From a bacterium (GTDB lineage Bacteria > Sysuimicrobiota > Sysuimicrobiia > Sysuimicrobiales > Segetimicrobiaceae): a stretch of DNA of 50,851 nt. The stretch spans positions 1 to 50,851 of the forward strand of contig DATGJN010000017.1 of NCBI GenBank assembly GCA_035295165.1, in the 5' to 3' direction. Under the pieces are notes generated by a model, which was given only the letters and a program-made list of their open reading frames with translations, ran no database searches and was not told where the DNA came from. Of the stretch, positions 25,401 to 34,487 are shown piece by piece (positions within the stretch are counted from its first letter, which is position 1; each line of letters opens with the position of its first letter). A program made the position numbers and the translations under genes.

Positions 25401-27869
25401 GGGCGACTGATCCGTACGCCCAGCGATCGCGGTGCGGTCCTGCTGCTGGACCGGAGGATTCACGGAAAATCCTATCGGGAGAGGCTTCTCAACTGCCTGC
25501 CAAATTTCACGCGCCGGCCCGAGGTGGAAGGGGACCGCCGGTCCACGTACGAGGCAGTCGCGCGGCACATACCGGCCATCATGCTAGGCCGAGACTTGGC
25601 CGCCCAACTTGGTCAGATCCCGGAAACCCTGCTCTCGGAGGTTGCCACCCGGCTCGAAACCTGGAACCTGGTAGGCCCCCTGACGGCGGACGCGTACGCG
25701 GCGCGCCGGGGCGAACTCCTCCAGCTCCTCCGCGACATCTTCGGCCACGAGGCGTTCAGGTCGGAGGAGCAGGAGGCCATCGTCCGGGAGTCATTGATGG
25801 GGCACGATATCTTGGCTGTGCTCCCGACCGGCGCCGGCAAATCGCTCGGCTTCCAGCTGCCGGCGCTCTTGCGGCGCGATCTTACGGTCGTGTTTTCACC
25901 GCTCATCGCACTTATGCGGGACCAGGTCGACCAACTACAGGGGCGGCGGATTGACCTTGTGGACGCGCTCACGAGTCATCTGCCGGCCGACGTGCGCGAG
26001 CATGTGTACCGGCGGGTCCGCGCCGGGCAAACGCGCCTCCTGTATTGCAGTCCTGAGCGGCTCCGCGATCCGTACTTGCAGGAGGTCCTGCGCGTAAGGC
26101 GCATCGCACAGGTGGTGGTCGACGAGGCGCACTGCGTCTCAATGTGGGGGCCCACGTTCCGGCCGGAGTACCGAGCGATCCCGACGATGTACCCGAACGG
26201 CGTGCAGCGTCCCCCTGTCGCAGCGCTCACCGCGACGGCAACACCGGCGATCGCCGAGGACATCACTAACGTGCTCGGCCTCCGGGATCCCACGGTCATC
26301 CGCACGTCGGTCGATCGCCCCAACCTCCGACTGATCGTCTATAATCGGCACGCCTGGTACTATCACGTCCGCAGCCGGCCGGACAAATTCCGCGTTCTCC
26401 TCCCAATTCTCCGTGCGGCCGATCGGCACGCTGACGCGGTTGTGGTCTATGTTGCAACCGTCCACGGCGCAGAGACGCTGGCGCGCCGGATCGCGTCAGC
26501 CGGATTCACTGTCCGAGCGTACCACGGTAAGATGGACGCCTTCGACCGCGCGGACATCCAGGACCAATTCATGGATGGCCTCGTCCCGATCATCGTGGCC
26601 ACGAAGGCGTTCGGTATGGGTATCGACAAGCGTGATATCCGCTACATCATTCACTACGATGTCCCTGGCGATCTCGAGAGCTACTACCAGGAGGTTGGGC
26701 GTGCCGGTCGGGACGGGGAGCCCGCCTACTGCGTTCTCCTCTACTGCCCTGCAGACGTGAAGATCCAGGAATACTTCGCCGACCAGGGTCAGATCGATTT
26801 CTCGAAACTCAGAGCCCTCACGGCCGCGCTGCGGGCTAGGCTGGCCGAAGGGCAGCTGGTCGACCTCCAGGAACTCGCCGAGGAAGTGGACCTTGAGGAG
26901 ATCCCCCTTGAGGTGGCCTTAACTCATCTGGAGAACCGCGGCCTGATCCGGCGGGAGGTAGATGTCACCCGGGAAGCGATCCTCACTGTCCAGACCGACC
27001 GTCGCACGCTGGAGACCCTTCTGGAGCGCGGGGACGAGTACGCCGGCCTCGAGGCGCTCCTGCGGACGGGTGTGCTCCGGCCGTATCAGCGTCAAGTCAT
27101 GTATATACTCCCGCTGGCGCACGCGGCAGGGCTGGCTCCGGCCGATCTGGACCGGTTGCTCGTGCGCCTTGCACTGGACCAGCACGTGATCTACAGACCT
27201 TATGGACGGGTAGCGTCGATCGTGCCGGGTCCAACCTGGCAGTCCTACGACCCGGCAGTTGAGTCGCCAGATGCGGCCGTGGTGGCGGGGGCCTACCGGA
27301 AGCTGCGCCAGATGATCGCTTATGCCGAGGCTCGACCCGATCAGTGCCGTCGCCAGCGCTTGCTCACTTACTTTGGAGAAACTCTCGCCACCCCGTGCGG
27401 AGCGTGCGATGGATGCAATCCGCGCCTTGGCGTCCCCTGGGCGGACCTGCGGATCGAGGACGTCCCCAATCCGTCGGTGCTGTTCGACCTCCCGACCGTG
27501 TGGATCGAGACGATCCAGGCCAACATGGACCTGGAAAAGGAAGGGCGGCAGCCGTACAGTGGGAAGACGCTAGCGCACATCCTGGAAGGCAACGACTACG
27601 CCTTGGTGAATCGGTACCCTCCCGACGAGCGCCGACGGCGCCAGCGGCATCTCCACCGGTTCCCGACGTGGGCGGCGCTCGCGACGCTCCGGCCTCGCCG
27701 CAGGTTGCAGAAAACCTATGAGCGGTTACTGCGAGAGGGATTCATCCGTGAGGAACAACGCTCGCTTCGCAGTAGCTCCGACACCTATCTCGTGCCGGTT
27801 GTGACGGAAAAGGGAGCGGTCGTTCTTGCCGATGGCAAGCCGCTGAACTGGGAGCACGTAGGAGAGTAG
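22482..27869 (+). CDS. DEDDh exonuclease - DinG-type helicase - RecQ helicase fusion (1795 aa)
   Basis: A giant three-enzyme fusion. Residues 1-60 look like a winged helix. Residues about 93-270 are a DnaQ-like 3'-5' exonuclease: LDIETTG (D98, E100), HNGVDFDLP (D189) and H250-x4-D255. Residues about 340-1080 are a DinG/XPD-type superfamily 2 helicase: EAPTGTGKS Walker A (K378), Fe-S cluster cysteines C438, C509, C514 and C520, DEAH at 556-559, and the C-terminal QSFWEGVDVPG and RFKQGFGRLIR motifs. Residues about 1085-1660 are RecQ: LPTGAGKS (K1120), DEAHC at 1214, ATKAFGMGIDK and YYQEVGRAGRDGE, with zinc-binding C1622, C1639, C1642 and C1645. A C-terminal wing-like region follows. All key residues are present. 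DnaQ-DinG fusions are known; the added RecQ is unusual. The ATG at 22482 is chosen; a TTG lies two codons upstream. Confidence 0.95.
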   Translation: MNALTALLTELLLASPAGVTVPQLRRRLREHGRGMTEQQIEYALRRGLFTELSGHWYVQGHEPIEEATGDHASEPARNPIPVSVLCLPRTAEHYAVLDIETTGMVKGTDRVIQIAAFRVHHGHLECEPLVTYVNPADREIAPELRDKLGIVAGGPVEVAMRSAPPLQVVWPRVQSMLQDLPVVAHNGVDFDLPFLEAHVGPIPNQCIDTWELVHLARPDLTDRTLGALIDSLELSCPAKIREHSTRSDYHDALYDAGCTWALFDALVEALRALPDDDRAVLAYLLPEWSSFLRVRGDVTRVEAVLTPPRRADFSGTMVGAGSVLPELTPQAVAEAFEMFVTRTGRDARPSQVAMVRHVADALVNGRAKLIEAPTGTGKSLALGFPAALFALQTGQQVGIATRTHILQTQLLDDLTQLREQSGYPFRFQVVKGRENYLCLTRLERLVRDLDPVKTPSDERFLVAYLVRWGTVASASGNTGDLDDLSFRLRERFPIFSTLVGQVRALEHSCPTSTCGRYRGCFWGAVRRAAETAHVLVLNHALWLQADRSQVPHLLIDEAHGFEDAATEALQEEVGTETIGYALSQILYPGDRLGLLVRLQAAVRPGSTLTRLISSAFRKVRVARQQLGEIGVLLLEFARHSGREVSELYGVTLRIRRDLRNQYAQRWDRIDAALAHLRTVCLLALAEDLRQIREGLDVAADAGRYRGDLFALQQAVENEAARLEVLPRADSRRNVYWLHVDPRRDDPPSWAFRSAPISVAADLQPRFAQLTSLVLTSATLTIERNDFTHFRDRLGLQDRVTDSDLHPLPPNLPYENALLVLTRYLNHIPAATYVPAFTEEVAQELTHLLRFTGGRGLVLFTARYRMEGVFAKITAPLTADGVEVLAQVAGQSRDQLKRRFRDVESSVLLGVQSFWEGVDVPGPSLSIVVMEKLPFPFFGDPVLEARMEAIEQAGGRPFDDFLFPLMALRFKQGFGRLIRTPSDRGAVLLLDRRIHGKSYRERLLNCLPNFTRRPEVEGDRRSTYEAVARHIPAIMLGRDLAAQLGQIPETLLSEVATRLETWNLVGPLTADAYAARRGELLQLLRDIFGHEAFRSEEQEAIVRESLMGHDILAVLPTGAGKSLGFQLPALLRRDLTVVFSPLIALMRDQVDQLQGRRIDLVDALTSHLPADVREHVYRRVRAGQTRLLYCSPERLRDPYLQEVLRVRRIAQVVVDEAHCVSMWGPTFRPEYRAIPTMYPNGVQRPPVAALTATATPAIAEDITNVLGLRDPTVIRTSVDRPNLRLIVYNRHAWYYHVRSRPDKFRVLLPILRAADRHADAVVVYVATVHGAETLARRIASAGFTVRAYHGKMDAFDRADIQDQFMDGLVPIIVATKAFGMGIDKRDIRYIIHYDVPGDLESYYQEVGRAGRDGEPAYCVLLYCPADVKIQEYFADQGQIDFSKLRALTAALRARLAEGQLVDLQELAEEVDLEEIPLEVALTHLENRGLIRREVDVTREAILTVQTDRRTLETLLERGDEYAGLEALLRTGVLRPYQRQVMYILPLAHAAGLAPADLDRLLVRLALDQHVIYRPYGRVASIVPGPTWQSYDPAVESPDAAVVAGAYRKLRQMIAYAEARPDQCRRQRLLTYFGETLATPCGACDGCNPRLGVPWADLRIEDVPNPSVLFDLPTVWIETIQANMDLEKEGRQPYSGKTLAHILEGNDYALVNRYPPDERRRRQRHLHRFPTWAALATLRPRRRLQKTYERLLREGFIREEQRSLRSSSDTYLVPVVTEKGAVVLADGKPLNWEHVGE

Positions 27870-27873
27870 AGAA

Positions 27874-30800
27874 ATGGCGTGGACCGAACTCCACAAGATC
27901 GGCGCCAACCCCGTTGGGATTGTCGCCGAACATCTGCATGGCTACGTCGGCTTCCTGGCTCTTGCGAAAGAACTCATTCAAAACGCCGACGACGCCGGGG
28001 TGACCACTCGGGACGCCCGGGGTGGCCGCTACGGGGCCAAAACTGTGCGGTTCCGTTTCTTCTCAAATCGTGTCGAGGTCAACAATGATGGGCCGCCGTT
28101 TGACGAGGCTGACCTCAGGGCGATCGCCGAGATCAATTCCGGGCACAAACAGCGCACCGAGCGCGCCGCCGGATATTTTGGAGCAGGGTTTGGCGCAGTG
28201 TACTCCATCACCGACACGCCTGAGATCCGCTCCAACGGGCGCCGAGTCCGTCTGAACTGGGAGCGAATGGTACTGGAGTGTGATGCCGATCTCGAACCCG
28301 ATGGGAAGTGGACGAGCATCATTCTGCCGTTCCGGCGTGATCGGACCTCGGTGCTGGCCAGATTCTCCCAACAGGCTGCGGTGGTCGAGCCTCACCAAGA
28401 ACGCCAGTTTGAGCGCGTGCTCCGCGCGCACCTAACCGAACTGTTATTGTTCTTGCGCAATGTCCGGGCCATCGAAGTCTACATCGAAACACTCCCCAAG
28501 TCACCAACCTGGGTGGCCTTCAGAAACGGTGACACCGTGACCCTCTCCAAGTACGACCCTCGGAAGAACGCCCTTGAGGTACTAAGCACCCAACGCTGGT
28601 TCCACGCCGCCGACACTTTCGCCTCAGGATCCGAAGGCGTCGGCATTGCCCGGTCGCGTGAAGTGGAACTTGCGGTCGTGCTCTCGACAAACGCTCCGGA
28701 TGGTCTCCTCTATAGCGTGCTCCCTTTAGACCTCAAACTCGGATTCAAGATGATGCTGAACGGGCACTTCATTCCAGATCCCACGCGGAGACATGTTGTC
28801 GAAACAGGTCCAGGCGGCGGAGCTTGGAACCGGGCCGTGATCGAGGCGCTCGGGAAACTCATCGTTACCAACGTCGAGCGATTGCGGGACGCGTTGCTTG
28901 AGGCGATGGATGGCGACGGCGGAAAGGCGGCCGCTGCGCTGTACGCCGCTCTCCCACTCGACGAACGCACCATCCTTGATCTGTTCCGGGAACCAGCCCA
29001 GCGTGTCCACGAGGCGCTCACCCGCATGGCTGTTCTGCCCGATCACCGGAACCGATGGCAGATCCCGCGCAACGTGTACTGGGTAGACCCGCAGCAGGCC
29101 GAGCGGAAGATCGCGGCACAGTGCGAGAGTCTCCCAATCGTCCACTCAGGGCTAACCAATCGCCAACTGCGCTACGTATATGACGCCCTCGGCGTCCCGC
29201 AACTCACGCGTAAGGATCTGCTATCCTACCTCAGCAGCATCCTCACGCCGGGCTTTCAGGCCCTCGACGGCAATCATCCGTTGGTTGGTACTCGTAACCG
29301 GCTTGAGGATCTGATCCGGTACGTCCTCTCGCAGGAGAACCGGAGCGAAGACTGGGCCCGCGTGCGCATACTCCCCTGCATCCCCGATCGTCGGCGCCGG
29401 CTCACGTCTCCGACCGACTTGATCGTGCCTACGGATGAAGACCAACCGGCCGTGGAGGTGCTATTGAAGCTCCAACATGCCGACCTGTCGACTCCTGATA
29501 GTGAACGAACGTGCGACCTGCTCGAGCCTCACCGGGCGGAACTCAAACTGTCCGGATTGACGGTATCGAGGATTCTCGCGGTTCTCGTGCGCGCGCTCCC
29601 GCCGGGCCCCCTGAAGCCGCAGGAGCTTGGGTGGACTGTCGGCGACCTGCAGGTTCTCTATGACCACCTCCAGCGGGCGTGGATCGATAACCAAACGGCG
29701 GTGCGAGAAGACCTCCGGCGACTCCAGATGGTTCCTGTGTGGCTGACCCAGGACGGCTCCCTCCGTGCGTCGACACTGAACCACGCGCTCCGCGTGAAAG
29801 GTAGCGAGTCCCTCCCCAGCTTCCTACCGGTTGACGATGTCATCCACGCGGAGTTCTCCACGGGTGACATGCGGACGTTCCTCCGGAGCGGTGTCGGGTT
29901 CAGCGAGCTAGGAACCCACGAGTTTATCCGGGACTACCTCCTCCGCCAGTGGCCGGACCTCACTGACAAGGTCCGGCACGAGGCGCTGAGGTGGCTCCGC
30001 GAGGCCCACATGGACAACCGGTTGGTCGTCCCAGGCCAACCGTCGCTGACCGACCAGCTGCGTCAAGCCCAACTTGTTCCGACCAAACAGGGCGACTGGC
30101 GCCGGGGTGCCGACGTGTTCTTCCCGAGCCCCTGGCTGACGGATATTGTCGGGCCTCAGGCGCCCGTGATCGACCCCAAGGTGTCGCCCAAGATCACGCC
30201 CGAACTAAGGAGATCCAGATCCCACGAGAAGGTCCCCGACCCCCTTCGGTGGGAGCGTTTTTGGCACCTATTGGACGTTCAGCGCTTTCCTTCCACGTCG
30301 GACCTTGTTGCGGTCGTAGATGAGTGCCTGGTAACCCCTGAACCCGAGCGCCGCACGCGGATCCAAACTGTTGTCCACGGCCTGGACCGCATGGTGGAGG
30401 ACTTGCGTCACGAAGATGACTGGGGCGAGATCCTCCAGACCCTCACCACCGGTCTCGAGCCCCTACAGAAACTCCACTGGATCCCTGCGGAGGGTCGCAC
30501 AGACCTAATGCGGCCCAGGGATGTCGCACCTCCCTTCCAGAGACTCCGAGAGCTCGCCGGACACGGACTGCTCTTCACCGATGTGCGCTTCTTGCCGGAC
30601 AGCGTCCTCCCCGACCTGCTCAAGTTTCACACCGAAGTCGACGTGGCGGAAGTGCTAGCGCATCTCGACGCTCTCGCATCGACAGGGGCGCCACCATCTG
30701 CGAAAGTCTATCAGTGGTTGGCCGAGCACCGCCAGGATTTGCCCAGGAAGAAGGACCTGTCCGATCGCTTCCTGATCTATGAGAACGGCCGATACTACCG

Positions 30801-33699
30801 CCCGCGCGATCTGCTCCTGGTCGAAACGGGTGATTTCGGGGACTACCGGCCGGTTATTCCGGAAAGCGCGCCAAGCCAGCTCAAGGATTTGTATCGAGCG
30901 CTCGGCGCCCGATCGATCATTGAGGCCACGGACTACCTTGATGTGCTCGAGGAAATCGCGGCCAAAGCAGCCAAGAACCCTATACCGCCAGACCAAGGAG
31001 ACGAGTCCGTCATCCGGTCGGCGTATCGCTGGTTGGCTAGGGCAGCGGCCGAGCGCAAACTGCCCCAATCCGCCGAGCTTCACCGTCGCCTCATTCTCAC
31101 CCAGGACGGCCGTCTCGACTTTCCGGACAAGACCCTTTGGGAGGACAATCCCCATTGGGGCGCGCTCGCCAAGGTCGCTGCCCCACAATTTTGCCGCCTT
31201 CGCGATGCCACGTTCCTCCCATGGTACCTTGCCGCAGGTGTCCGACCGCTGACCTCCGCAATGCGCCGGGAACTGGAGCGTGCCGAAGGCGAGCAACCGG
31301 CCCCTGACATATCCACTCGGCTCAGGGCACGGTGGCCATTCCTCCGTCGGATCATCCTTCACTTCGGCGGAGCGCCGGAGAAATGCGAGGATTGGCTATC
31401 GGGACTCCAAACATTTCTGGCCACACGTCTGCAAATCAAAGGGAGTATCGAGGGACTAGGGGGCTTCAGCAGTACCGAGGAGCTCGCCTGGGTCGAGTCG
31501 GAGGGCGATCCCGCTCGCCTGGTCATCACACCCGGATATGAGGGGCTTGCGGCAGGAGGCCAGTGCGTAGGGGAAGTACTGCTGCAGAAGGCCGGCCTCG
31601 GCGCGTGTGTTGAAGGCGCGTTGTTCATCCAGATCATCGCCCGCGTTGTGGAAGCGCCTGAAGAAGGAGCGCTAGGTCACGTTCTGGACGTCTCCGGGGT
31701 GCGCCGAGACGGCGTTGCGCTGCCGAAACTGCACCAGCAGACCCGGTACCTCACCATACCGGTCCTCGAGTCGGAACCGGCACCCTCCAAACCGGTCGCC
31801 ACGTTCCCGGAACCAGAGCCAGCAGACTCCCAGGGCCCATCCGGGGCAACTGATGGGGTGCCGCACCGGACGGTTGAGGTTGAGGCGGACATAGCGGATG
31901 GGCGCGTAACCGCGCCGCAGGCGGGCTCATCGATGCCCGCGGAACAAGAGAACGAACGGGTCCGTCAGAGGCGCGGCTCCACCGCGCCGCTCGCTCCTGA
32001 AACACTCTCCCCGACAGACGGGAAGGAACCTCAATTCGAGCCAACTACGCCGCATCCATCGCCGTCGCTGGCTGGAAGGCGGACAGACGCCCGCGCACCG
32101 GTGAAACCGAAGCCGGCGTGGACAGGGGTGAGCGCGCGCTACGAGGGCAACGTACGCCTCCAGGCTCCGCGCGGCACCAACAATGCACTGCGAGCGCTAG
32201 GGTACCACCTCGATCAGGACAAGAAGGAGCTTGAGGAAAGGATCACGGCCGCGGAAACAGCGCAGCCAGAGACCGGGGTTGTTACGATAGTGCTGCGGGC
32301 GGAGGCCCTCTATCTGGGTGTAATCGAGCTGCCCGATGCAGCAGAGAAACTTTGCCCGCTAGACCGGTCCGAGTTTCGGTTGACGACCCAACTGGATAGG
32401 AGGGGGGTCACCGTTAAGCTCGACCGGGCACGGCACGTCCTGTTCAACCAGACCGACTTGCCGCACTTCCTATGGGCCCATGATTGGCCACCCGGTACCA
32501 TTCTCACCCTCTCGCGCACGGGAACTTTTGATGAGTTCGAGCTGCGTACGCGCCCAGCCGAGTGTGTCATCAAGAACGTTATACGCTTCACACCGGACGA
32601 GCGCGGGGCCCCACGATCGCATACCGATCCCGAGGTGCGCTTCCATATCCAGGTTGACGAAGACGTCTATCGGTCGGCACGACGCTGGGAGGAGCTCGAG
32701 CTGATGACCCAGCCGGTGGACGAGGGAGTGATCACGGCGATCGTGCACGTCTTGCAGGATCACGCCGCGCATGGCGAGATCGTTGTGAACGAGTCAACCC
32801 TCAGGCACGAGGTCTTTGCAAGGCGTCGCTGTTCCTATGCGTCGGTGGCGATCGCGCTGCGGCAACGCCCGCACGTCTTCGAACGTGTCGGCACGCAGGG
32901 ATGGCGGCTCCTGCCTCCTCGAGAGCGCCCAGTGTTCTCTCATGCGACCGCCCCCGCCAACAACGAAGCGCCTGCGCTAGCGCCAGCCGGCCCGGCAGAT
33001 GACAGCGAAGCCATCGTGCCTTGGTTGAACAGGGCGCGGGCACGCATGAGCACTTGGGCCGAACATGTGGACCCGCGCCTGGCGCTCCAGGTACTCCGTC
33101 CTATGCTCCAGCAACTCAGCCACTTGGTCCGACAACTGGAAGATGTCTTGGCGGTGCCGGAGCGTTCACGACGTGAACCTCCTGTGCAACCAGCTCTTCA
33201 AGCTTCCCCACCGTCTGTGGAGGCGGAGCCACCTGGTACGCCACTCCTTACGCTCGCGGAACGCCTCAAGACGCTGAGGAAGGTCGATGCGCGTGATCCC
33301 GCAACCGTTGTCCGCGTCCTGAGAGGCGTCGCAGAGGCCGTGGGGGGATCACGGGCACACGCCACGGCTGCCGTCCTCTACTTGGTCGTTGCACGGCTGG
33401 AGGCCGGGTTCGGGCTGGGGACCAAGGACGCCGTTGCGTCCCTGCGGTGCGCCGAGCAGCATCTCGAATTGGCTTCGCTCCGCCAAGCCGCGGTCGCGGT
33501 GCACGCGGCGGCCGAGCGTGTCGGGCAGGGTGTAATGTGGCCCGGGACAGGCCCGCGTTCGGGACCAAATGCGCAACAAGTCCGCGAGAAAGGGTGCGTC
33601 GGCATGTGGTGGCTGGCCGCCCACACTGCGAACCGCGAACTGTTCGATACTCACTTGAGGGCAGCTCTCGCGGTCGTGGATCTTCCTGCGGCGCGCTAA
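27874..33699 (+). CDS. Sacsin-like Hsp90/GHKL ATPase domain protein (1941 aa)
   Basis: A very large protein whose first 200 residues are a sacsin-type GHKL ATPase: GYVGFLALAKELIQNADDAG (N-box, E33 and N37, D39/D40), VEVNNDGPPFDEADL (D72, G73) and GYFGAGFGAVYSITDTPEI (glycine-rich ATP lid). Sacsin-like regions bind ATP and couple it to conformational change. About residues 200-1300 are repetitive alpha/beta sequence without a clear family. About 1300-1420 is a Pro/Glu-rich disordered linker. A beta-rich segment (about 1420-1580) and a winged-helix-like region (about 1615-1680) follow, then a helical C-terminus. The ATG is 4 bases after the helicase stop, with GGAGAG overlapping the helicase's last codons, so the two are translationally coupled. 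No nuclease motif is seen in this protein. Confidence 0.9.
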   Translation: MAWTELHKIGANPVGIVAEHLHGYVGFLALAKELIQNADDAGVTTRDARGGRYGAKTVRFRFFSNRVEVNNDGPPFDEADLRAIAEINSGHKQRTERAAGYFGAGFGAVYSITDTPEIRSNGRRVRLNWERMVLECDADLEPDGKWTSIILPFRRDRTSVLARFSQQAAVVEPHQERQFERVLRAHLTELLLFLRNVRAIEVYIETLPKSPTWVAFRNGDTVTLSKYDPRKNALEVLSTQRWFHAADTFASGSEGVGIARSREVELAVVLSTNAPDGLLYSVLPLDLKLGFKMMLNGHFIPDPTRRHVVETGPGGGAWNRAVIEALGKLIVTNVERLRDALLEAMDGDGGKAAAALYAALPLDERTILDLFREPAQRVHEALTRMAVLPDHRNRWQIPRNVYWVDPQQAERKIAAQCESLPIVHSGLTNRQLRYVYDALGVPQLTRKDLLSYLSSILTPGFQALDGNHPLVGTRNRLEDLIRYVLSQENRSEDWARVRILPCIPDRRRRLTSPTDLIVPTDEDQPAVEVLLKLQHADLSTPDSERTCDLLEPHRAELKLSGLTVSRILAVLVRALPPGPLKPQELGWTVGDLQVLYDHLQRAWIDNQTAVREDLRRLQMVPVWLTQDGSLRASTLNHALRVKGSESLPSFLPVDDVIHAEFSTGDMRTFLRSGVGFSELGTHEFIRDYLLRQWPDLTDKVRHEALRWLREAHMDNRLVVPGQPSLTDQLRQAQLVPTKQGDWRRGADVFFPSPWLTDIVGPQAPVIDPKVSPKITPELRRSRSHEKVPDPLRWERFWHLLDVQRFPSTSDLVAVVDECLVTPEPERRTRIQTVVHGLDRMVEDLRHEDDWGEILQTLTTGLEPLQKLHWIPAEGRTDLMRPRDVAPPFQRLRELAGHGLLFTDVRFLPDSVLPDLLKFHTEVDVAEVLAHLDALASTGAPPSAKVYQWLAEHRQDLPRKKDLSDRFLIYENGRYYRPRDLLLVETGDFGDYRPVIPESAPSQLKDLYRALGARSIIEATDYLDVLEEIAAKAAKNPIPPDQGDESVIRSAYRWLARAAAERKLPQSAELHRRLILTQDGRLDFPDKTLWEDNPHWGALAKVAAPQFCRLRDATFLPWYLAAGVRPLTSAMRRELERAEGEQPAPDISTRLRARWPFLRRIILHFGGAPEKCEDWLSGLQTFLATRLQIKGSIEGLGGFSSTEELAWVESEGDPARLVITPGYEGLAAGGQCVGEVLLQKAGLGACVEGALFIQIIARVVEAPEEGALGHVLDVSGVRRDGVALPKLHQQTRYLTIPVLESEPAPSKPVATFPEPEPADSQGPSGATDGVPHRTVEVEADIADGRVTAPQAGSSMPAEQENERVRQRRGSTAPLAPETLSPTDGKEPQFEPTTPHPSPSLAGRRTDARAPVKPKPAWTGVSARYEGNVRLQAPRGTNNALRALGYHLDQDKKELEERITAAETAQPETGVVTIVLRAEALYLGVIELPDAAEKLCPLDRSEFRLTTQLDRRGVTVKLDRARHVLFNQTDLPHFLWAHDWPPGTILTLSRTGTFDEFELRTRPAECVIKNVIRFTPDERGAPRSHTDPEVRFHIQVDEDVYRSARRWEELELMTQPVDEGVITAIVHVLQDHAAHGEIVVNESTLRHEVFARRRCSYASVAIALRQRPHVFERVGTQGWRLLPPRERPVFSHATAPANNEAPALAPAGPADDSEAIVPWLNRARARMSTWAEHVDPRLALQVLRPMLQQLSHLVRQLEDVLAVPERSRREPPVQPALQASPPSVEAEPPGTPLLTLAERLKTLRKVDARDPATVVRVLRGVAEAVGGSRAHATAAVLYLVVARLEAGFGLGTKDAVASLRCAEQHLELASLRQAAVAVHAAAERVGQGVMWPGTGPRSGPNAQQVREKGCVGMWWLAAHTANRELFDTHLRAALAVVDLPAAR

Positions 33700-33905
33700 A
33701 GGCCGCCGAGGCAGTAAGCGTCCCGGCGGATTGCCGCGCGCAGACAGAAGGGGACCCGCGGTAGAATGACGCGTCGCGCCCGAGGGGTAGGGGACCGCTT
33801 CGTCAGGTCGGAGGCTCCAGTCCCGATCTAAGATTAGGGTGCAGGGGGCCCGCTACCCGAAGACGCACCCGATGAGCCGGGCTCGCGCATGTCTAAGGCG
33901 TGCCT

Positions 33906-34487
33906 TTAAAAGCGTTGCAGACGGAAGTCCTTGGTGACGCGGAACGTGACTGCAGTTCCACCGGAAACGCTGCCAACCGTTACGGTGGTGCCGGGCAGGC
34001 CGACCATGTGCCCGAACTGGGCTTGGATGATCCTGCGCCATCTTCGGCTATCGAACCCCCACTTACACACGTACCGATTCGCGCAGAGCTCTGAGGCCCA
34101 GCCGGCGTCATTCCCCTCGCGCGCCGAAAACTGGGCATAGGTCGTCACCGCATGACCGCACTCATGGGCCACGAGTCCCGCTAAGAACTCAGTCTTCTTC
34201 GCGAAGCGGACCACGCCAGTCGTGTTAAACGCGGCCTCCATCCGACAGCACCTGGGGAGGGGAAACCGGGTTGGGCCTGTATGAGTGTGCGTGACCGGGT
34301 CGGGGAACCATTGGCCAGCGGCTTCGTCGAGATCGTCAACGGTCTCGAACTGCCGAACACGCCGGCGGAGTCTGCTCCAATCCCAAGGATAGCCATGCTG
34401 GACCCGACGCAAGACTACCCTGATCGCTCGGAGCGCCTGCGCCGGGCAATCCTTGCACTGGATATCGCACACGAATGTGCTGCTCAT
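33906..34487 (-). CDS. Putative zinc metallopeptidase-like protein (HExxH)
   Basis: A 193-aa Cys-rich protein. It has FLAGLVAHECGHAVTTYAQF with H108-E109-x2-H112, the gluzincin/zincin zinc motif, followed 20 residues later by ASELCANRYVCKWGF, which could give the third ligand (Glu). The N-terminal part has FVCDIQCKDCPAQAL with several Cys. No signal peptide is visible. Similar short HExxH proteins occur in phage and defence contexts, but I cannot name the family. The ATG at 34487 follows GGGAGGGTGCAAGGCG. It is convergent with the sacsin-like gene, 207 bases away. The preceding minus-strand frame overlaps its start. Confidence 0.65.
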   Translation of the reverse strand: MSSTFVCDIQCKDCPAQALRAIRVVLRRVQHGYPWDWSRLRRRVRQFETVDDLDEAAGQWFPDPVTHTHTGPTRFPLPRCCRMEAAFNTTGVVRFAKKTEFLAGLVAHECGHAVTTYAQFSAREGNDAGWASELCANRYVCKWGFDSRRWRRIIQAQFGHMVGLPGTTVTVGSVSGGTAVTFRVTKDFRLQRF

